In this document: positions 11,880 to 23,224 of the stretch, one piece after another
How positions within the stretch are numbered: the first letter of the stretch is position 1
How the letters are laid out: every line of letters starts with the position of its first letter
DNA from: Apodemus sylvaticus
Taxonomy: Eukaryota; Chordata; Mammalia; Rodentia; Muridae
Direction: 5' to 3'
Assembly: GCF_947179515.1 (NCBI RefSeq)
Contig: NC_067485.1
Location: 1,973,654 to 2,037,653, forward strand
DNA length: 64,000 bases
The notes under the pieces: generated by a model
What the model saw: the letters and a program-made list of their open reading frames with translations, nothing else
Told to the model about the DNA's origin: nothing
Databases searched by the model: none
Position numbers and translations under genes: made by a program

Positions 11880-13597
11880 TGTAGTGGGTTTGGCCTAATA
11901 CTGTTTATATTCTTATGTTAATTTGGGTCCCCAAAACTGTTTGCACAAGAATCCACATATGACACTGAGGGACCCTGCCCCCAGTTGGTTATGATTGGCA
12001 AATAAAGTTGCTGGCAGCCAATGGCTGGGCAGGGCAGACAGAGGCGGGGCTTTTAGGATTTCCCTGAGGAGAGACCTAGGGAGAAGAAGATCTGCCAGGC
12101 TGGGAGGAGGAGGAGGAGGAGGAGGAGAGGAGGAGAAGAGAAGGAGAGAAGGAGGAGGAGAGGAGAAGAAGAAGGAGGAGAGGAAGAGGAGGAGAAGGGG
12201 AGGAGGAGAGGAGGAGAGGAGGAGGAGGAGAAGGAGAAGGAGGAAAGGAGGAGGAGAAGGAGAAGGAGGAAAGGAGGAGGAGAAGGGGAGGAGGAAGAGG
12301 AGGAGGAGAAGGGCAGGAGGAGGAGGAGAGGAGAAGGAGGAGAAGGAGGAGAAGGGGAGGAGGAGGAGGAAAGAAGGAGAGGAGGAGGAGGAGAGAAGAG
12401 AGGAGGAGGAGAGAAGGAGAGAAGGAGGAGGAGAGGAGAAGGAGAAGGAGGAGAGGAAGAGGAGGAGAAGGGGAGGAGGAGGAGGAGGAGAAGGAGGAAA
12501 GGAGGAGGAGAAGGGGAGGAGGAGGAAAAGGGGAGGAGGAAGAGGAGGAGGAGGAGGAGGAGGAGAAAGAGGAGAAGGGGAGGAGGAGGAGGAAAGAAGG
12601 AAAGGAGGAGGAGGAGAAGGGCAGGAGGAGGAGGAGGAGAAGGGCAGGAGGAGGAGGAGAGGAGAAGGAGGAGAAGGAGAAGGAGGAGAAGGGGAGGAGG
12701 AGGAAAGAAGGAGAGGAGGAGGAGAGAAGAGAGGAGGAGGAGAAGGGGAGGAGGAGAGAAGGAGAGGAAGAGGAGGAGAAGGGAGGAGGAAGAGGAGGAA
12801 GAGGAAAAGGGGAGGAGGAAGAGAGAAGGAGAGGAGGAGGAGGAGAAAGGGAGGAGGAGAGAAGGAGATGAGGATGAGGAGAAGGGAGGAGGAAGAGGAG
12901 GAGGAGGAGATGGGCAGGAGGAGGAGGAGAGGAGGAGGAGGAGGAGGAGATGGGCAGGAGGAGGAGGAGGAAGAGAAGGAGGAGGAGGAGGAGGAGGAAG
13001 AGAGAAGGAGAGGAGGAGGAGGAGGAGGAGGAGAAGGGAAGAGAAGGAAGAGGAGGAAGAGAAGGAGGAGGAGGAGGAGGAGGAGGAGGAGGAGGAAGAG
13101 GTGGAGGAGGAGGAGGAGGAGGAGGAGAAGGGAAGAGGAGGAAGAGGAGGAAGAGAAGGAGGAGGAGGAGGAGGAGAGAAGGAGAGGAGGAGGAGGAGGA
13201 GAAGGGAAGAGGAGGAAGAGGAGGAAGAGAAGGAGGAGGAGGAGGAGGAGGAGGAGGAGGAGGAGGAGGAGGAGGAGGAGGAGGAGAGAAATGCCATGCC
13301 TGAGAAGCACAGAGAACAGAGCCGCCATGTAAGAACCATGGGAGAGCAGCCCCAGAGGACTGCACATCTGGAGCCAGGGCAGCCAAGATAGAATATAGGA
13401 TTTAGTAAATAATGACTCAGGAATATTGGAGGGAGGTGGATTAGCCACATGGAGGTTAGGTCAGCCATTGAGCTGATTAAAGCATATCAAAATATAAAGG
13501 CTGTGTGTGTCTTTCATTCGGGAACTCAGAATACTGGAGTGGGCAGCGAGGAATGTTCTACCTCTGGGATTTAAGTTTTTAATTGGATACTACTACA
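11880..13597 (+). mobile_element. Solo LTR of a class-II (ERVK-like) endogenous retrovirus, expanded
   Basis: The ends are exact inverted hexamers: TGTAGT at 11880 and ACTACA ending at 13597. The element is flanked by an identical 6-bp duplication, GACAGG (11874-11879 and 13598-13603), the size expected for beta-retroviral integration. Both ends look like LTR sequence, with an ATTAAA poly(A)-type signal at 13476-13481. No gag, pol or env adjoins it, so it is a solo LTR. It is about 1.7 kb because a (GGA)n tract of about 1.2 kb sits inside. The subfamily is not assigned. Confidence 0.85.
12103..13286. repeat. (GGA)n/(GAA)n polypurine tract, about 1.2 kb
   Basis: The plus strand is almost pure purine: GGA repeats with interspersed GAA, GAGA and GGGG, broken by only a handful of pyrimidines. 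It is imperfect near 12120-12900 and most regular at 13020-13286. The 445-codon plus frame (Glu/Arg/Gly) and 511-codon minus frame (Ser/Leu/Pro) are translations of this repeat and not genes. The tract can form triplex or G-quadruplex DNA and is likely length-polymorphic. Confidence 0.97.
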
Positions 13598-13939
13598 GAC
13601 AGGCTATCTCCCTTACTCATTCTCTACCTCCCCTATTGAGTATTAGACATTCTGAAATGCCCCTTGGCCCCGTTAAAGATTCTCCACCTGTCACTCTCAA
13701 GTAGCTCCCATTAAGTCAAACCTTTGCCGTTTGTGCAAGGAGGCAGAAGTGATATGGAGCTCAGAGCCTCAGCAGGCTCAGACAAAGCATCCTCCACTGA
13801 AGAAGGGGGGCTGCGTTTGTTACTTTTGGACCCCTGTGATGGAACACTTCACTGGATCAACTTAGAGCAGAGATTTAGTTTGGATAACAGTTTTCTCGGG
13901 TATCGTTCATGTCAGGGAAGGAATGGTTGAGCAGCTCAT

Positions 13940-14115
13940 TCCTGGTGGGGGGAGCATGTAGGTGAGATCGTACCCATCAGGAAGCAGAGGTCATGCCAGG
14001 AACCAAGGCTATTCTAACCTTCATAGATATGCCTCTAGTGTAGTACTTTCCTTGGCTGGGACCCACTTCCTAAAAGCAACACAGCCACCCATAATAGCAC
14101 CATGTGGTGGGGGAA
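13940..14115 (-). mobile_element. Probable MaLR LTR fragment
   Basis: GGAAGCAGAGGTCATGCCAG and GGACCCACTTCCTAAAAGCA with ATAGCACCATGTGGTGG resemble the reverse complement of the 5' part of rodent MaLR LTRs. It is diverged and the boundaries are approximate. Confidence 0.45.
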
Positions 14116-14119
14116 CAAG

Positions 14120-16020
14120 AGATAGAAGTGACCTGTGGGGACCTTTCAGACTCGATGAGCGCTCACGTGGCAAAGACATTCGGCTTTGTGGACAGGTTAA
14201 AAGGGCTCAGTTTAGAAATAAAAAATGTCCAGGGGTAGGAATGGGGAAGTTCAGAATATTTAACTTTTTAAATGGTCTTTTTTATAAGTGAATGTCAGCT
14301 CCCCAAATAATTGTCCAGAATTAGACAAAGTGAAACCATCAATTTTATTTAAATGAAATCATGGCAAACTATTTTAGTAAAATAAGCTTGTCAACAAAGG
14401 ATTCAGAAACTTGGGAAGGGAGAAACTTCTGAATATCAGTACAATTATTTTGCTGGTCAAATAACTTTTTCTTATACAACTGCAGAAGCATAATGGGTCA
14501 GACTTGCAGCGGGGCTCAGTGATTTAGAGATACCTATGACAGTGTGTTTACTGTAACAGGGTTTTGTTTGTTCTTGGCAGAGGGCAGCAATCTTAACAGA
14601 ATCTTGTCAGTCTGTCTTGTCTGAACTTTTCCAAGGGGAGGTCTGAGATTCCAGAGCACACTCATCATTTTGAAATAGAGGTCAGCCCAAAGATGGGATT
14701 AAGATAAGTAAATGAGTGCACTATCCACACTGGAATGCAAGCCTCTCAGTGAGGCAGCCCCGTGGTGGCTGTTATCTTATCATCTCCACTTTCCAGAATG
14801 AATTGAGCTGCCTACAAAAGAGCCTTACTGACCATCGGGGTCATGGAAGATGGGCTTTAAGCCATAGAACGTAATGACCCCCAAAGCCAACTCTCAAGAC
14901 CCCTTTTTTGGCTCTGCTATGCATGAAATCTGCAGCTCTTTCCCATCAGCTTTGGTCGTCTTTTCTATCAACAACAAATGTCTGAAGTTGACAGGAGCAG
15001 GAGAGCTATGCCCAGCTTCTGACAACGCTGAGGCTAGACCCTCCAATGTTGTCACATATACTTAGCTTTGTGACGTAGTTCCTTCACGATCTTTTCATTT
15101 GTGTGTGGTCCTCACATGAAAGCTAAACCTCTGAGCTTCTGTCAGAGTTGGATGGCCCTAGGAATATTATAAAGGAGAAGACCTCCCTTGTACTCAGATG
15201 CTATCATGCCTTCCTGCTTTATTTTCCTTCCCACCCATCTTGGAGCACCCTGTATCCCTGAACCGCCCTTTTCCACCTTCCAAGCATTCCTGTAAAACTG
15301 AGCTTGGTTTTGGCACATTGCCACCCCAACCAAACTAGAGGGATTCAAATGTAATAGAGTTGTCGAGGAGTCTTTGTTCTAAATCAACTTGAAAGACCAA
15401 AATAAAAATATAAGATTACAGAAAGATGCCTCCTCTCATGGATGTTTGATGTAGGTTAGTTTCAAACTTGTCATATGGTATGTGGTGAATTTCAAACATA
15501 CAAAACTGTTTTGTTATGCATCTTCAGTGGACCAGTGGCTATCCTGGGTACTTGGGCTAACAATAGAGATGACCTGTGCGTCTGGGCAGCTCACCGCTCA
15601 TGCAGAACATGGGCACCAAAGGAAGTGTTCCAACACCTAACTTTTTCCACTATAGTCTCCATCCCTCAAAGTAGGAACAGATATCTGTTAGCACTTACCT
15701 CACACCATGTTTTTCCAAGATCCTAACTCAGTGTCAGCATCTATCAGACTTCCAAAATATTGATAGAACAACAAATGAATAAATAAACATTCACATAAAA
15801 TATTACTAAAGTGCCAGGAGATTCAGCTCAAATCACAATTACTTGTAAGCCACCCTTTGCCTTTAGCCAATTAATTAGGTATGAAGTGACATGAATTTTA
15901 AGTGGGAGTTTGTGTGAAGTAAGGAGGCATTTGGAGTTAAATGTGGTCTAGGCAACAGGCATTCTAACACCTTGTATGTCACTGGCATTCAATGGAAACT
16001 TATCAAATATTGCTTTTAGT
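14120..16020. other. Unique sequence, nothing recognised
   Basis: No repeat and no convincing exon. Small open frames exist at 14874-15065 and 15475-15726 without recognisable content. Confidence 0.5.
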
Positions 16021-16023
16021 GAA

Positions 16024-16418
16024 TGTACTGGCTAGTTTTGTGAGTCAACTTGACACAAGCTGGAATTATCACAGAGAAAGGACTCTTCCTTGAGGAAATG
16101 CCTCCATGAGATCCAGCTGTAATGCATTTTCTCAGTTGGTGATCAAGGGTGAGAGAGCCTATTGTGGGTGGTGCCATCCCTGGGCTGGTAGTCCTGGGTT
16201 TTATAACAAATCAAGCTAAGCAAGCCAGTAAGAAACATCCCTCCATGGCTTCTGAATCAGTTCCTGCCTACAAGTTCCTGCCCTGTGTGAGTTCCTGTCC
16301 TGACTTCCTTTGGTGAGGAACAGCAATGTGGAAGTGTAAGCTGAATTAAACCCTTTCCTCCTCAACTTTCTTCTTGGTCATGATGTTTTGTGCAGGAATA
16401 GAAACCCTGACTAAGAAA
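16024..16418 (+). mobile_element. Rodent solo LTR (ERVL/MaLR-like)
   Basis: It starts TGTACTGGCTAGTTTTGTG and ends AATAGAAACCCTGACTAAGA, with the diagnostic TCAACTTGACACAAGCTGGA, TGCCTCCATGAGATCCAGCT and CAGCAATGTGGAAGTGTAAG in order. An AATTAAACCC near 16346 sits where the poly(A) signal lies. It belongs to the same family as the copies at 36147-36506 and 62469-62867. The subfamily name is not certain. Confidence 0.85.
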
Positions 16419-16698
16419 TATGTCAAACACATAATTTAGCTCTTTTTTTGTACAGTATGTAAAACTGAAGTCAACATAGAACACTGACCAAAATACTTAT
16501 CTGAAGACTCTTCTAGGAGAACACACAGAAGAATTTATTTGGAACTGACAATTACTCAAATCATTTTTAGAGTAGAAAACCCATAATCTACCCAGAATAT
16601 GAAAAGAACATTCTCAAAATCCAACAATGAGGGGAAAAAAAACCCATATTTTACAAGCATCAAAAGATCTGAACAGACTAGTGATAATATTTGGGTAT

Positions 16699-17035
16699 TG
16701 TGGTGGTTTAACTAGGAATTGTCCCCCATAGGCTTAGGGATTTGGAGATGTGGGCTTATTGGGGTAGGTGTGGCCTTGTTAGAGGAAGTGTGTCAGTGGG
16801 GATGGATTTTCAAGGGCTCAAGCCAGTCCCAGGAGCTCTCCTTTCCTGCTGCCTGTGGATCAAGATGTAGAAGTCTCAATTCCTTCTCCAGCACCATGTC
16901 TGCCTGCATGCTGCCATGTTCTCCCCACCACAATGACAATGAACTGGAACTGTATGCAAGCCCCAGTTAGTTGCTTTGCTTTATAGGAGTTGCTGTGGTC
17001 ATGATGTTTCTTCACAGAATCAGAACACTAAGACA
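16699..17035 (+). mobile_element. MaLR (ORR1/MT-like) solo LTR
   Basis: It starts TGTGGTGGTTTAACTAGGAA and ends near AGAACACTAAGACA. GTGTGGCCTTGTTAGAGGAA, CAGCACCATGTCTGCCTGCA and GAACTGTATGCAAGCCCC match the consensus order. It is a full-length LTR without an internal region. The 83-codon open frame inside it is incidental. Confidence 0.85.
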
Positions 17036-17039
17036 GATA

Positions 17040-18550
17040 CATGCAGCAGGTCTTCCAGTTACTTTGTGGATTCTTCTTTCTTCCAGTCTTCTTCCCCCTT
17101 TTCTTCCATCCTTTCAACTCCCTGACACTAGATAGAAGAGAAAAGGATAGAGGGTAAAGGGGGTGACATTATCATTAGACTACTTGCAGCATAAGTAGGA
17201 ACATAGAGTTCCTTGGGGGTAAGTTTGATCTTCTTTGTCAGGATATCTCACTTTTTGTTTCTTCTTTACAGACAGCTACTTAACAAACCTTGACCACCAG
17301 CCACCAGCCACCGACCCAACCCACCTCTTGAGGCCCTAGTATTTATATTTATATACCCTCTGAAAAGTCCCCAGGACTCCAAGCATCACACCATTGCAGA
17401 AACTCTGTAGCTTGCAAAATCACGTTCCTGCTAGAGTGCAAGGCTAATCACAGTCAGCTGCTGTGGACAGCCCTATATCACACACCTGGGGTTAAAATGA
17501 AAGACAATTGCTATTTCTGTGTTTTTTTTTTTTCAAAGAAACCAAAACTCTCACTACTGACAGGTACCAAATAGGACATAGAAAGATACTTAGTATCATT
17601 AGTTATCAGGAAAATGCAAATTTAAAGCAAATAAGAAACCTGTACCTTCCAATTAGAAAGAATGGCTCTTGGATTTGAACCTAGAAGGCTCATGTGTAAA
17701 AGGCTAGGTTGCCAGCCTACCAGACTATTGGTAAATTATTATATCATGAGAGCTCTGAATTTATCAATGGATGGATCCATCGATGGACCCATAATCTAAT
17801 GACATTGATGAAGAGTTGTTGGAAAGTGGGTGGGAATTCGGAAGGGTGGTAGGAAGTAGATCACCAGGTTTGAGCTTTTAAAGGATATATTTTATCCTCT
17901 TTCCACTTTCTCAGTTTTCCTGGCTACTATGAGGCAGCAGCTTGTTCGGGGTCATAATAAATCTTTCCTCTTTTACTTTTTAAACTTAAAAAGTAAAACT
18001 TAAAGTAAATGTTACTTTTTCAGGTGTTTTCTCACAGAAAAATATCAAGTGAAGTTAAAGGATATGGAACAACTTAAACTCTGATGGGATGTAAAAACCA
18101 TTCAGCCTTCCTGGGACAGTTTGCAAGTATCTTATTGGATTCAGCACATACCCAAGGCTCAGCTGAAGCTTCTAGAAACCATGTACTGAAAGCCCATATG
18201 ATTCACCTAAATGAAAGAAAACATATCTATAGAAAATGAGTCCTATACAAACGTTTAGTAGCCTTGAACGTTACAAAACCTGGTTTCTGTTCAGGGAAAC
18301 AGAAGCAAATATACTTGTGTAGGTAAATTGGTAGGGATTTGTTTTCCTTCTCTGGAGAATCTTACTATTAAGTACATATATAATTGATTATTTAATAGCT
18401 CATGCTTCCTGAAGGCCTGGAGGTCGCACAGAGCCAGAGATTTGTAGGGTGAGAGATGGAGAAGAGAGGGGAAGATTCAGGTATTACTGTCCAAGGGAAA
18501 AAAATGGGCATTGCCAGCTAAAGAGACAGTTTTACCCATAGTCTACTTTC
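17040..18550. other. Mostly unique; possible very old LTR at about 17740-17975
   Basis: The piece with AGCTCTGAATTTATCAATGG, ATGACATTGATGAAGAGTTG and GGATATATTTTATCC recalls an old mammalian LTR-like repeat, but divergence prevents a firm call. The rest holds nothing I recognise. Confidence 0.4.
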
Positions 18551-18627
18551 TGTCTATATTAGTTACTTTTGTTACTGAGATAAAACATCATGCCTAAGGC
18601 ATGTTAATTTAGGCTTATGATCTACAG

Positions 18628-18851
18628 CAGCAGTTCTCACCTTGTGGGACATGATCTCTTCTGGGATTGAATGACCCTTTCACAGGGTTTGCCTAAAACC
18701 ATCAGAAAACACAGATTCTATATTACAAGCCATAACAGCAGCAAAATTACAGTTATGAGGTAGCAATGAAAATAATTTCATGGTTGGGTGTCACCACAAC
18801 ATGAGGAACAGTGTTGAAATGTAATAACATTAAGAAGACTGAGAACTACTG
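18628..18851 (+). mobile_element. URR1-like non-autonomous hAT DNA transposon
   Basis: The terminal inverted repeats CAGCAGTTCTC and GAGAACTACTG match at 10 of 11 positions. Internal blocks CCTTTCACAGGG, CCATCAGAAAACACAGA, AGCAAAATTACAGTTATGA and CACCACAACATGAGGAACAG match the rodent URR1 consensus. It has no coding capacity and would have been mobilised by a hAT/Charlie transposase. Confidence 0.9.
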
Positions 18852-18894
18852 GCCTTGAGGTATAAGAATCCATCAAGGCAGGGAGATATGGCAG

Positions 18895-19304
18895 TGTGGT
18901 ACCTTGGAGGGGGTGAGGGAAGTGGTGTCAAGAACTCAGGAAACAAACTCCAGAGTCCAACATGGAGGTACAGATCTACTGTATTGTGAACTAGCCTCTG
19001 GACCAATGGGGAATTGACATATGCTCTGGAGTGGCCAATCATCCATCCCTCTGGTACTATGGCAAGCTGCCAAGCTGCTAGCACTTAAGCAGACTTCCTT
19101 AAAGACAGGGGAAGAAGTCTGTTCCAGGCCCATTCTGAGGTTCCACTCATTTGCTAGGATCCTCTATTTTGTGTCACATGGTATGCCAGCAGATATGAGA
19201 CATAGACTAAACTCTAATAGTTTAGAGTACTGTGGAAGCCTCATCACTGCCCACTGAGCCCCACCCAAGGGCCACACGGCACCCACATGGCAAAAAAATC
19301 ACAG
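18895..19304. mobile_element. Unidentified insert within the MaLR LTR
   Basis: This roughly 400-bp block separates two halves of one LTR, so it must be an insertion. I do not recognise its family. ATGGCA occurs at both edges (18889-18894 and 19286-19291) and could be a target duplication, but the ends are not certain. A solo ERV LTR is a reasonable guess. Confidence 0.4.
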
Positions 19305-19734
19305 GCATGGTGACAGGAACTGGAAACCGAGGGCTCACACCTTGAATCTCAAGTACAAAGCAGAAAAAACTGGAAAAATGGCACCAGTCTCTTAAACTTA
19401 AAGCCCTCTGCAGTGACAAACCTCCTCCAGCAAATTAGCGCCACCTGAATGTCCTCAAACACTGCTATCAACAGGAAGCCAAGTGTTCAACTATTTGAGT
19501 ATATGAAGGTCATTTTCATTAAAACCACCACACTGTCATTTGGGGCTCACCTCAGTAAAAGCAATTTTCTATACTGTCTTTTGATTCAAATACTAATATC
19601 TTCTGGATTTAGCCTACAAACACATCAGAAGTACTATTTTATCAGCTAAGTGACTGCCCACTAACTCAGTCAAATTGACACATAAATTTAACACAACTGC
19701 CAATCAATAAGTTAATAATAAATGGTGGTATACA

Positions 19735-19885
19735 GAGGGCTGTGGTGGCACACACCTTTAATCCCAGCACTTGGGAAGGAGGTGGCAGGAGAATCTCAAG
19801 TTCAAGGACAGCTTGGTCTGTAGAGCCAATTCCAGGACAGCCAGAGCTACTTACACAAAGAAACCCTGTCTGGAAAGCCTAACCC

Positions 19886-19886
<1 letters not shown>
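19735..19886 (+). mobile_element. B1 SINE
   Basis: GGTGGCACACACCTTTAATC, CCCAGCACTTGGGAA and CCAGGACAGCCAGAGCTA in order, diverged in the middle. The tail converts into a (CA)n repeat. Confidence 0.9.

Positions 19887-19932
<46 letters not shown>
19887..19932. repeat. (CA)n microsatellite
   Basis: About 22 CA units at the 3' end of the B1. Confidence 0.97.
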
Positions 19933-19934
<2 letters not shown>

Positions 19935-20600
19935 AGGAGGAGGAATAGGAGGAGGGAGAAGAAAGAAAGAGAGATAGAGAGATAGTGGTATAGACATAGC
20001 ATGGTGTAGTGGGTAATACTTAATAAAGAGTATTACCCTGCCAGGCTTCTGTACCACTCCTTCCAAGCATCCAGTAAAGCATGACTCTTAAACTTGAATA
20101 GTTAAAATTGGGAGTATAAGAAACTCCCAATTTCATAATGCCAATTTACAATGATAAAGTCTTATCCAAATATTTCTAACCTCTCAAAAACACCATAAAT
20201 ATATCTAAAGCCACCTGGATATCTGCTTCTTCCTCTTTACTCTGCTAGTCTGGTCCCCTGAGCCTCTCCTCTCTCTCCACCCCTCACTTCCCTTAGCTCC
20301 TCCTCCACTCTCCCCTTCAATCCCTGGTCTCTCACTGCCTCAATGTGAATAGATAGGAAATATCTTGCAACAGCATGGAATTCCACTGAGCATAATAAGG
20401 ATATGAACCATTAATAAACATAAAGTAAATGAAGACTAAGGTAGTTATAAGTATGTGCTATATACAGCGGAATGTGCACAAAGCTCTAGGAAATCCAAGC
20501 TCATTCGTGGTGTTAGGAAGGTACCAGTGATAACTTGGTAGTCAGGAAGGAGCACAGTCAGGGACAAGGGAGAGACTGACAAAAAGCAGGACTATTTTTT
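19933..20600. other. Unique sequence, nothing recognised
   Basis: A GA-rich patch directly follows the (CA)n. The rest is unremarkable. Confidence 0.5.
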
Positions 20601-20603
20601 CCT

Positions 20604-20695
20604 CTGAGATTGAAGCCATCCTGGTCTAGTGAATCCCAGGACAGTCAGTGCTATAGAGAGAGACCTTGTCTCTCTCTCTCTCACACACACACACA
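20604..20695 (+). mobile_element. Partial B1 with (TC)n(AC)n tail
   Basis: GAAGCCATCCTGGTCTAGTG, CCCAGGACAGTCAGTGCTA and GACCTTGTCTC are the right two-thirds of B1, followed by a short compound microsatellite. Confidence 0.75.
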
Positions 20696-20699
20696 TGTT

Positions 20700-21762
20700 C
20701 CTCAAACTACAGAGTAAAAAATATGGACTCTAGAAAAAGACAAAATGGATTCCAGCACAAATAAAGTATGGACTTCTAGGAAAACAAAATATTAGACAAG
20801 AAAAGAAACATACTGTATCTTCCATGTCTGTTCTAAGCTGTGCATGAAAATGTTTCAAGGCACGTTGATCTAGCTAAAGTTACTGTTCAATCAAAAATGA
20901 ATGACAAATACCAGATGAGGCCTGAGATAGGAGAGAAAGAGGGGATTTGGAAGGAAATATTATTTAAGATTGAGCTAGCCTAAGGACCTGAGAACAGGGA
21001 ACAGCCATAGGACAAAGAGCCTAAATTCAACAAGCCATACTCCCATGGTGAGAGTCAGCCCTGGGAGGCAATTGTTGGGAGTGGAAAGGATAGATACTGA
21101 CAAGCTAGAAAGGGCAGGCAGCAGGAGGCTCAGTTTAGGCAGTGAAGAGAACAGGGTAAGTTAGCCTCATCATTAGTGCCTAGGAACAGAGTCCATAAAC
21201 AGAGAAACTTTGGTTTCACAGCTTTGAACCTGAGGTCAGTGGGTAAGGTTCACCACTGGATAGTAACACACCATTCCAGCAAGGTGACTGATGCTTTGTC
21301 TTTTGAAAGTATGAAGACAGGTACACTTGTTCAGACTTCCGGTCTTGTGGTTGATTCTTCTGGTCCCAGTGCACTTAGGGGACACCTCTCAGCAGTCACC
21401 CCAAGGCACACTGTGAAATCTAAGGAGGGTGGAAAAACTCACATTCTCCAGACCACAAAGCTAAGAGTGCCAAGCAGTGGACTCTCACTAAGCAAAGATG
21501 AGAAGCTACTAACAACACAGGTCCTGGAATCCTACTCCAGTGCTAGCCCAGCACCAATATGAACTAAAGGAAAGACGAAAGCCCAAGAGCTGGACTAACC
21601 TTCTGCCTCTACATATGCCAGACCAGTTCCAGGCTTCAGGGATCACAAAAGCAGTTGGCCCAACACCTTATCTTCCTTTTACCTTTGCCCCTGGTGATTC
21701 CCATTTTTCTTTTTACTCTACTTTTAGTACTATTTTAATATATATATTATATATAATATATG

Positions 21763-21768
<6 letters not shown>
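20700..21768. other. Unassigned sequence with a 128-codon open frame
   Basis: The plus frame at 21176-21562 (128 codons) is the longest non-repeat frame in this part but has no recognisable domain, signal peptide or conserved motif. Nothing here is assigned to a repeat family with confidence. Confidence 0.4.
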
Positions 21769-21822
<54 letters not shown>

Positions 21823-21850
21823 GTTGTTGTTGTTATTGTTGTTGTTTTGT
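21769..21850. repeat. (AC)n followed by (GTT)n
   Basis: About 26 AC units (21769-21820) then roughly nine GTT-type units abutting a minus-strand B1. The (GTT)n probably derives from the B1 A-rich tail. Confidence 0.95.
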
Positions 21851-21855
21851 TTCTA

Positions 21856-21988
21856 GAGTAAGGGTTTCTCTGTGTATCCCTGGCTGTCCTGAAACTCACT
21901 ATGGTAGACCAGGCTGGCCTTAACTCAGAGATCCACCTCCTCTGTCTCTGGAGTGCTGGGATTAAAGGTGTGCATCACCACACTAGGC
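21856..21988 (-). mobile_element. B1 SINE
   Basis: AGGGTTTCTCTGTGTATCCC, CTGGCTGTCCTGAAACTCAC and GTGCTGGGATTAAAGGTGTG are the reverse complement of B1, full length with moderate divergence. Confidence 0.95.
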
Positions 21989-22299
21989 CTTCAGCCCACT
22001 ATATTTTTTAAAAGCTTTCATGCTGTGACCTTTTTATTCATTTTTTAATCTAATTATAGATTTTTTATCATTGAGCAATATTTTCTCTTTTTTTAACCCT
22101 TTTTAGTCTGTTTTGGTTTCTGTGTTTATCCTTTACCATACTATACTTTCAGTAACATTTTGATTCACCTTGCTGATTAATTTAAAATACAGCTTATGGA
22201 TTGTTATATATATTTATTCTCTGTGGGACATTTATGTAGTATTGGTTACTATTGGGAAACTTATTCTTTTTTAATTATTTGTTCCAATCATTTATCATT

Positions 22300-22300
22300 T

Positions 22301-22362
<62 letters not shown>
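22300..22362. repeat. (CT)n microsatellite
   Basis: About 31 CT units directly upstream of a minus-strand B1. Confidence 0.97.
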
Positions 22363-22364
<2 letters not shown>

Positions 22365-22367
<3 letters not shown>

Positions 22368-22506
22368 TTTTTGAGACAGGCTTTCTCTGTATAGCCCTGG
22401 CTGTCCTGGAACTCACTCTGTAGACCAGGCTGGTTTTGAACTCAAAAATCTGCCTGCCTCTGCCTCCCAAGTGCTGGGATTAAAGGCGTGCGCCACCACT
22501 GCCCAG
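22365..22506 (-). mobile_element. B1 SINE, young
   Basis: TTGAGACAGGCTTTCTCTGT through GTGCTGGGATTAAAGGCGTG and CGCCACCACTGCCCAGCT. This is near-consensus B1 in reverse orientation with its CpGs largely retained. Confidence 0.96.
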
Positions 22507-23224
22507 CTCATTTGTTTTTGTTTTTGTTTTTTTTCTTGTTTGTGGACTTCTCTGTGCCTCTCCTCCCCATTTATTCAGTCTTATTATTTTCTACTTCCCT
22601 ATCCTTTTATCTCACTTATTATTTTCACATTTACCCTAAATGTTTTAACTTCAGAGCATATTCTAATTAGTATTGTAATTTCCTGTTTTAGGTCACTGAT
22701 AATGTATTAGTAGGATCTGATAGGGTAACTGTATCTTTGCTGATACAAGATGTTGGGGTCCTGCAGTCCCTTTCAAAGACATACCTCAGTGACCTAAAGA
22801 CCTCTTAAAGGTTCCACTGCCACCTCCCAATCGTTCCACCCTGGGAAACTCAGCTCTTTGTCAAGATTCAGGACCCAGAGTGTTATTAGGGCCACTTAAC
22901 ACAGTGGCTTGCACTTCTCAGCAGAATATTCCATTTGCACAGAGCAGTTCCCACAGAGGCATTAAACTGTATCAACTTGTGATCTGTGACTCAGTGGCTG
23001 TCTACCAGGCTGCCCACCATGCTTGGTAAACAGGATCATTGTTTTATTGGAAGAAAAGTGGAAACATCTTAGGCAATATGGAGATTCATAGTTGCCCCTC
23101 TGTTATGTGAATGTTTGAATTTTGTTTCTTTAAACATTTTCATCTGGGGAATGGGAAAATTTTATTAAACATTGGATATAGTCTTATGCTACAGAGATGT
23201 GAACTATTTCAGACTCACTTCTTT
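22507..23224. other. Unique sequence, nothing recognised
   Basis: AT-rich, with no repeat family or exon that I can name. Confidence 0.5.

Larger units (their letters stand above)
18551..19532 (-). mobile_element. MaLR LTR interrupted by two insertions
   Basis: The left part (18551-18627, then 18852-18894) and right part (about 19305-19532) together follow the reverse complement of a rodent MaLR LTR, from TAGTTACTTTTGTTACTGAG through GTGACAAACCTCCTCCAGCA to AAAACCACCACA. The flanks CTTTC and CTGTC match at 4 of 5 positions as a possible 5-bp target duplication. URR1 and an unidentified insert of about 400 bp split it. Confidence 0.7.

Noticed and set aside
11913..13468. Open frames of 436-511 codons on the minus strand and 445 on the plus strand
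   Set aside because: They are translations of the (GGA)n/(GAA)n tract (Glu/Arg/Gly or Ser/Leu/Pro strings). Three frames are open at once only because the repeat rarely makes stop codons.
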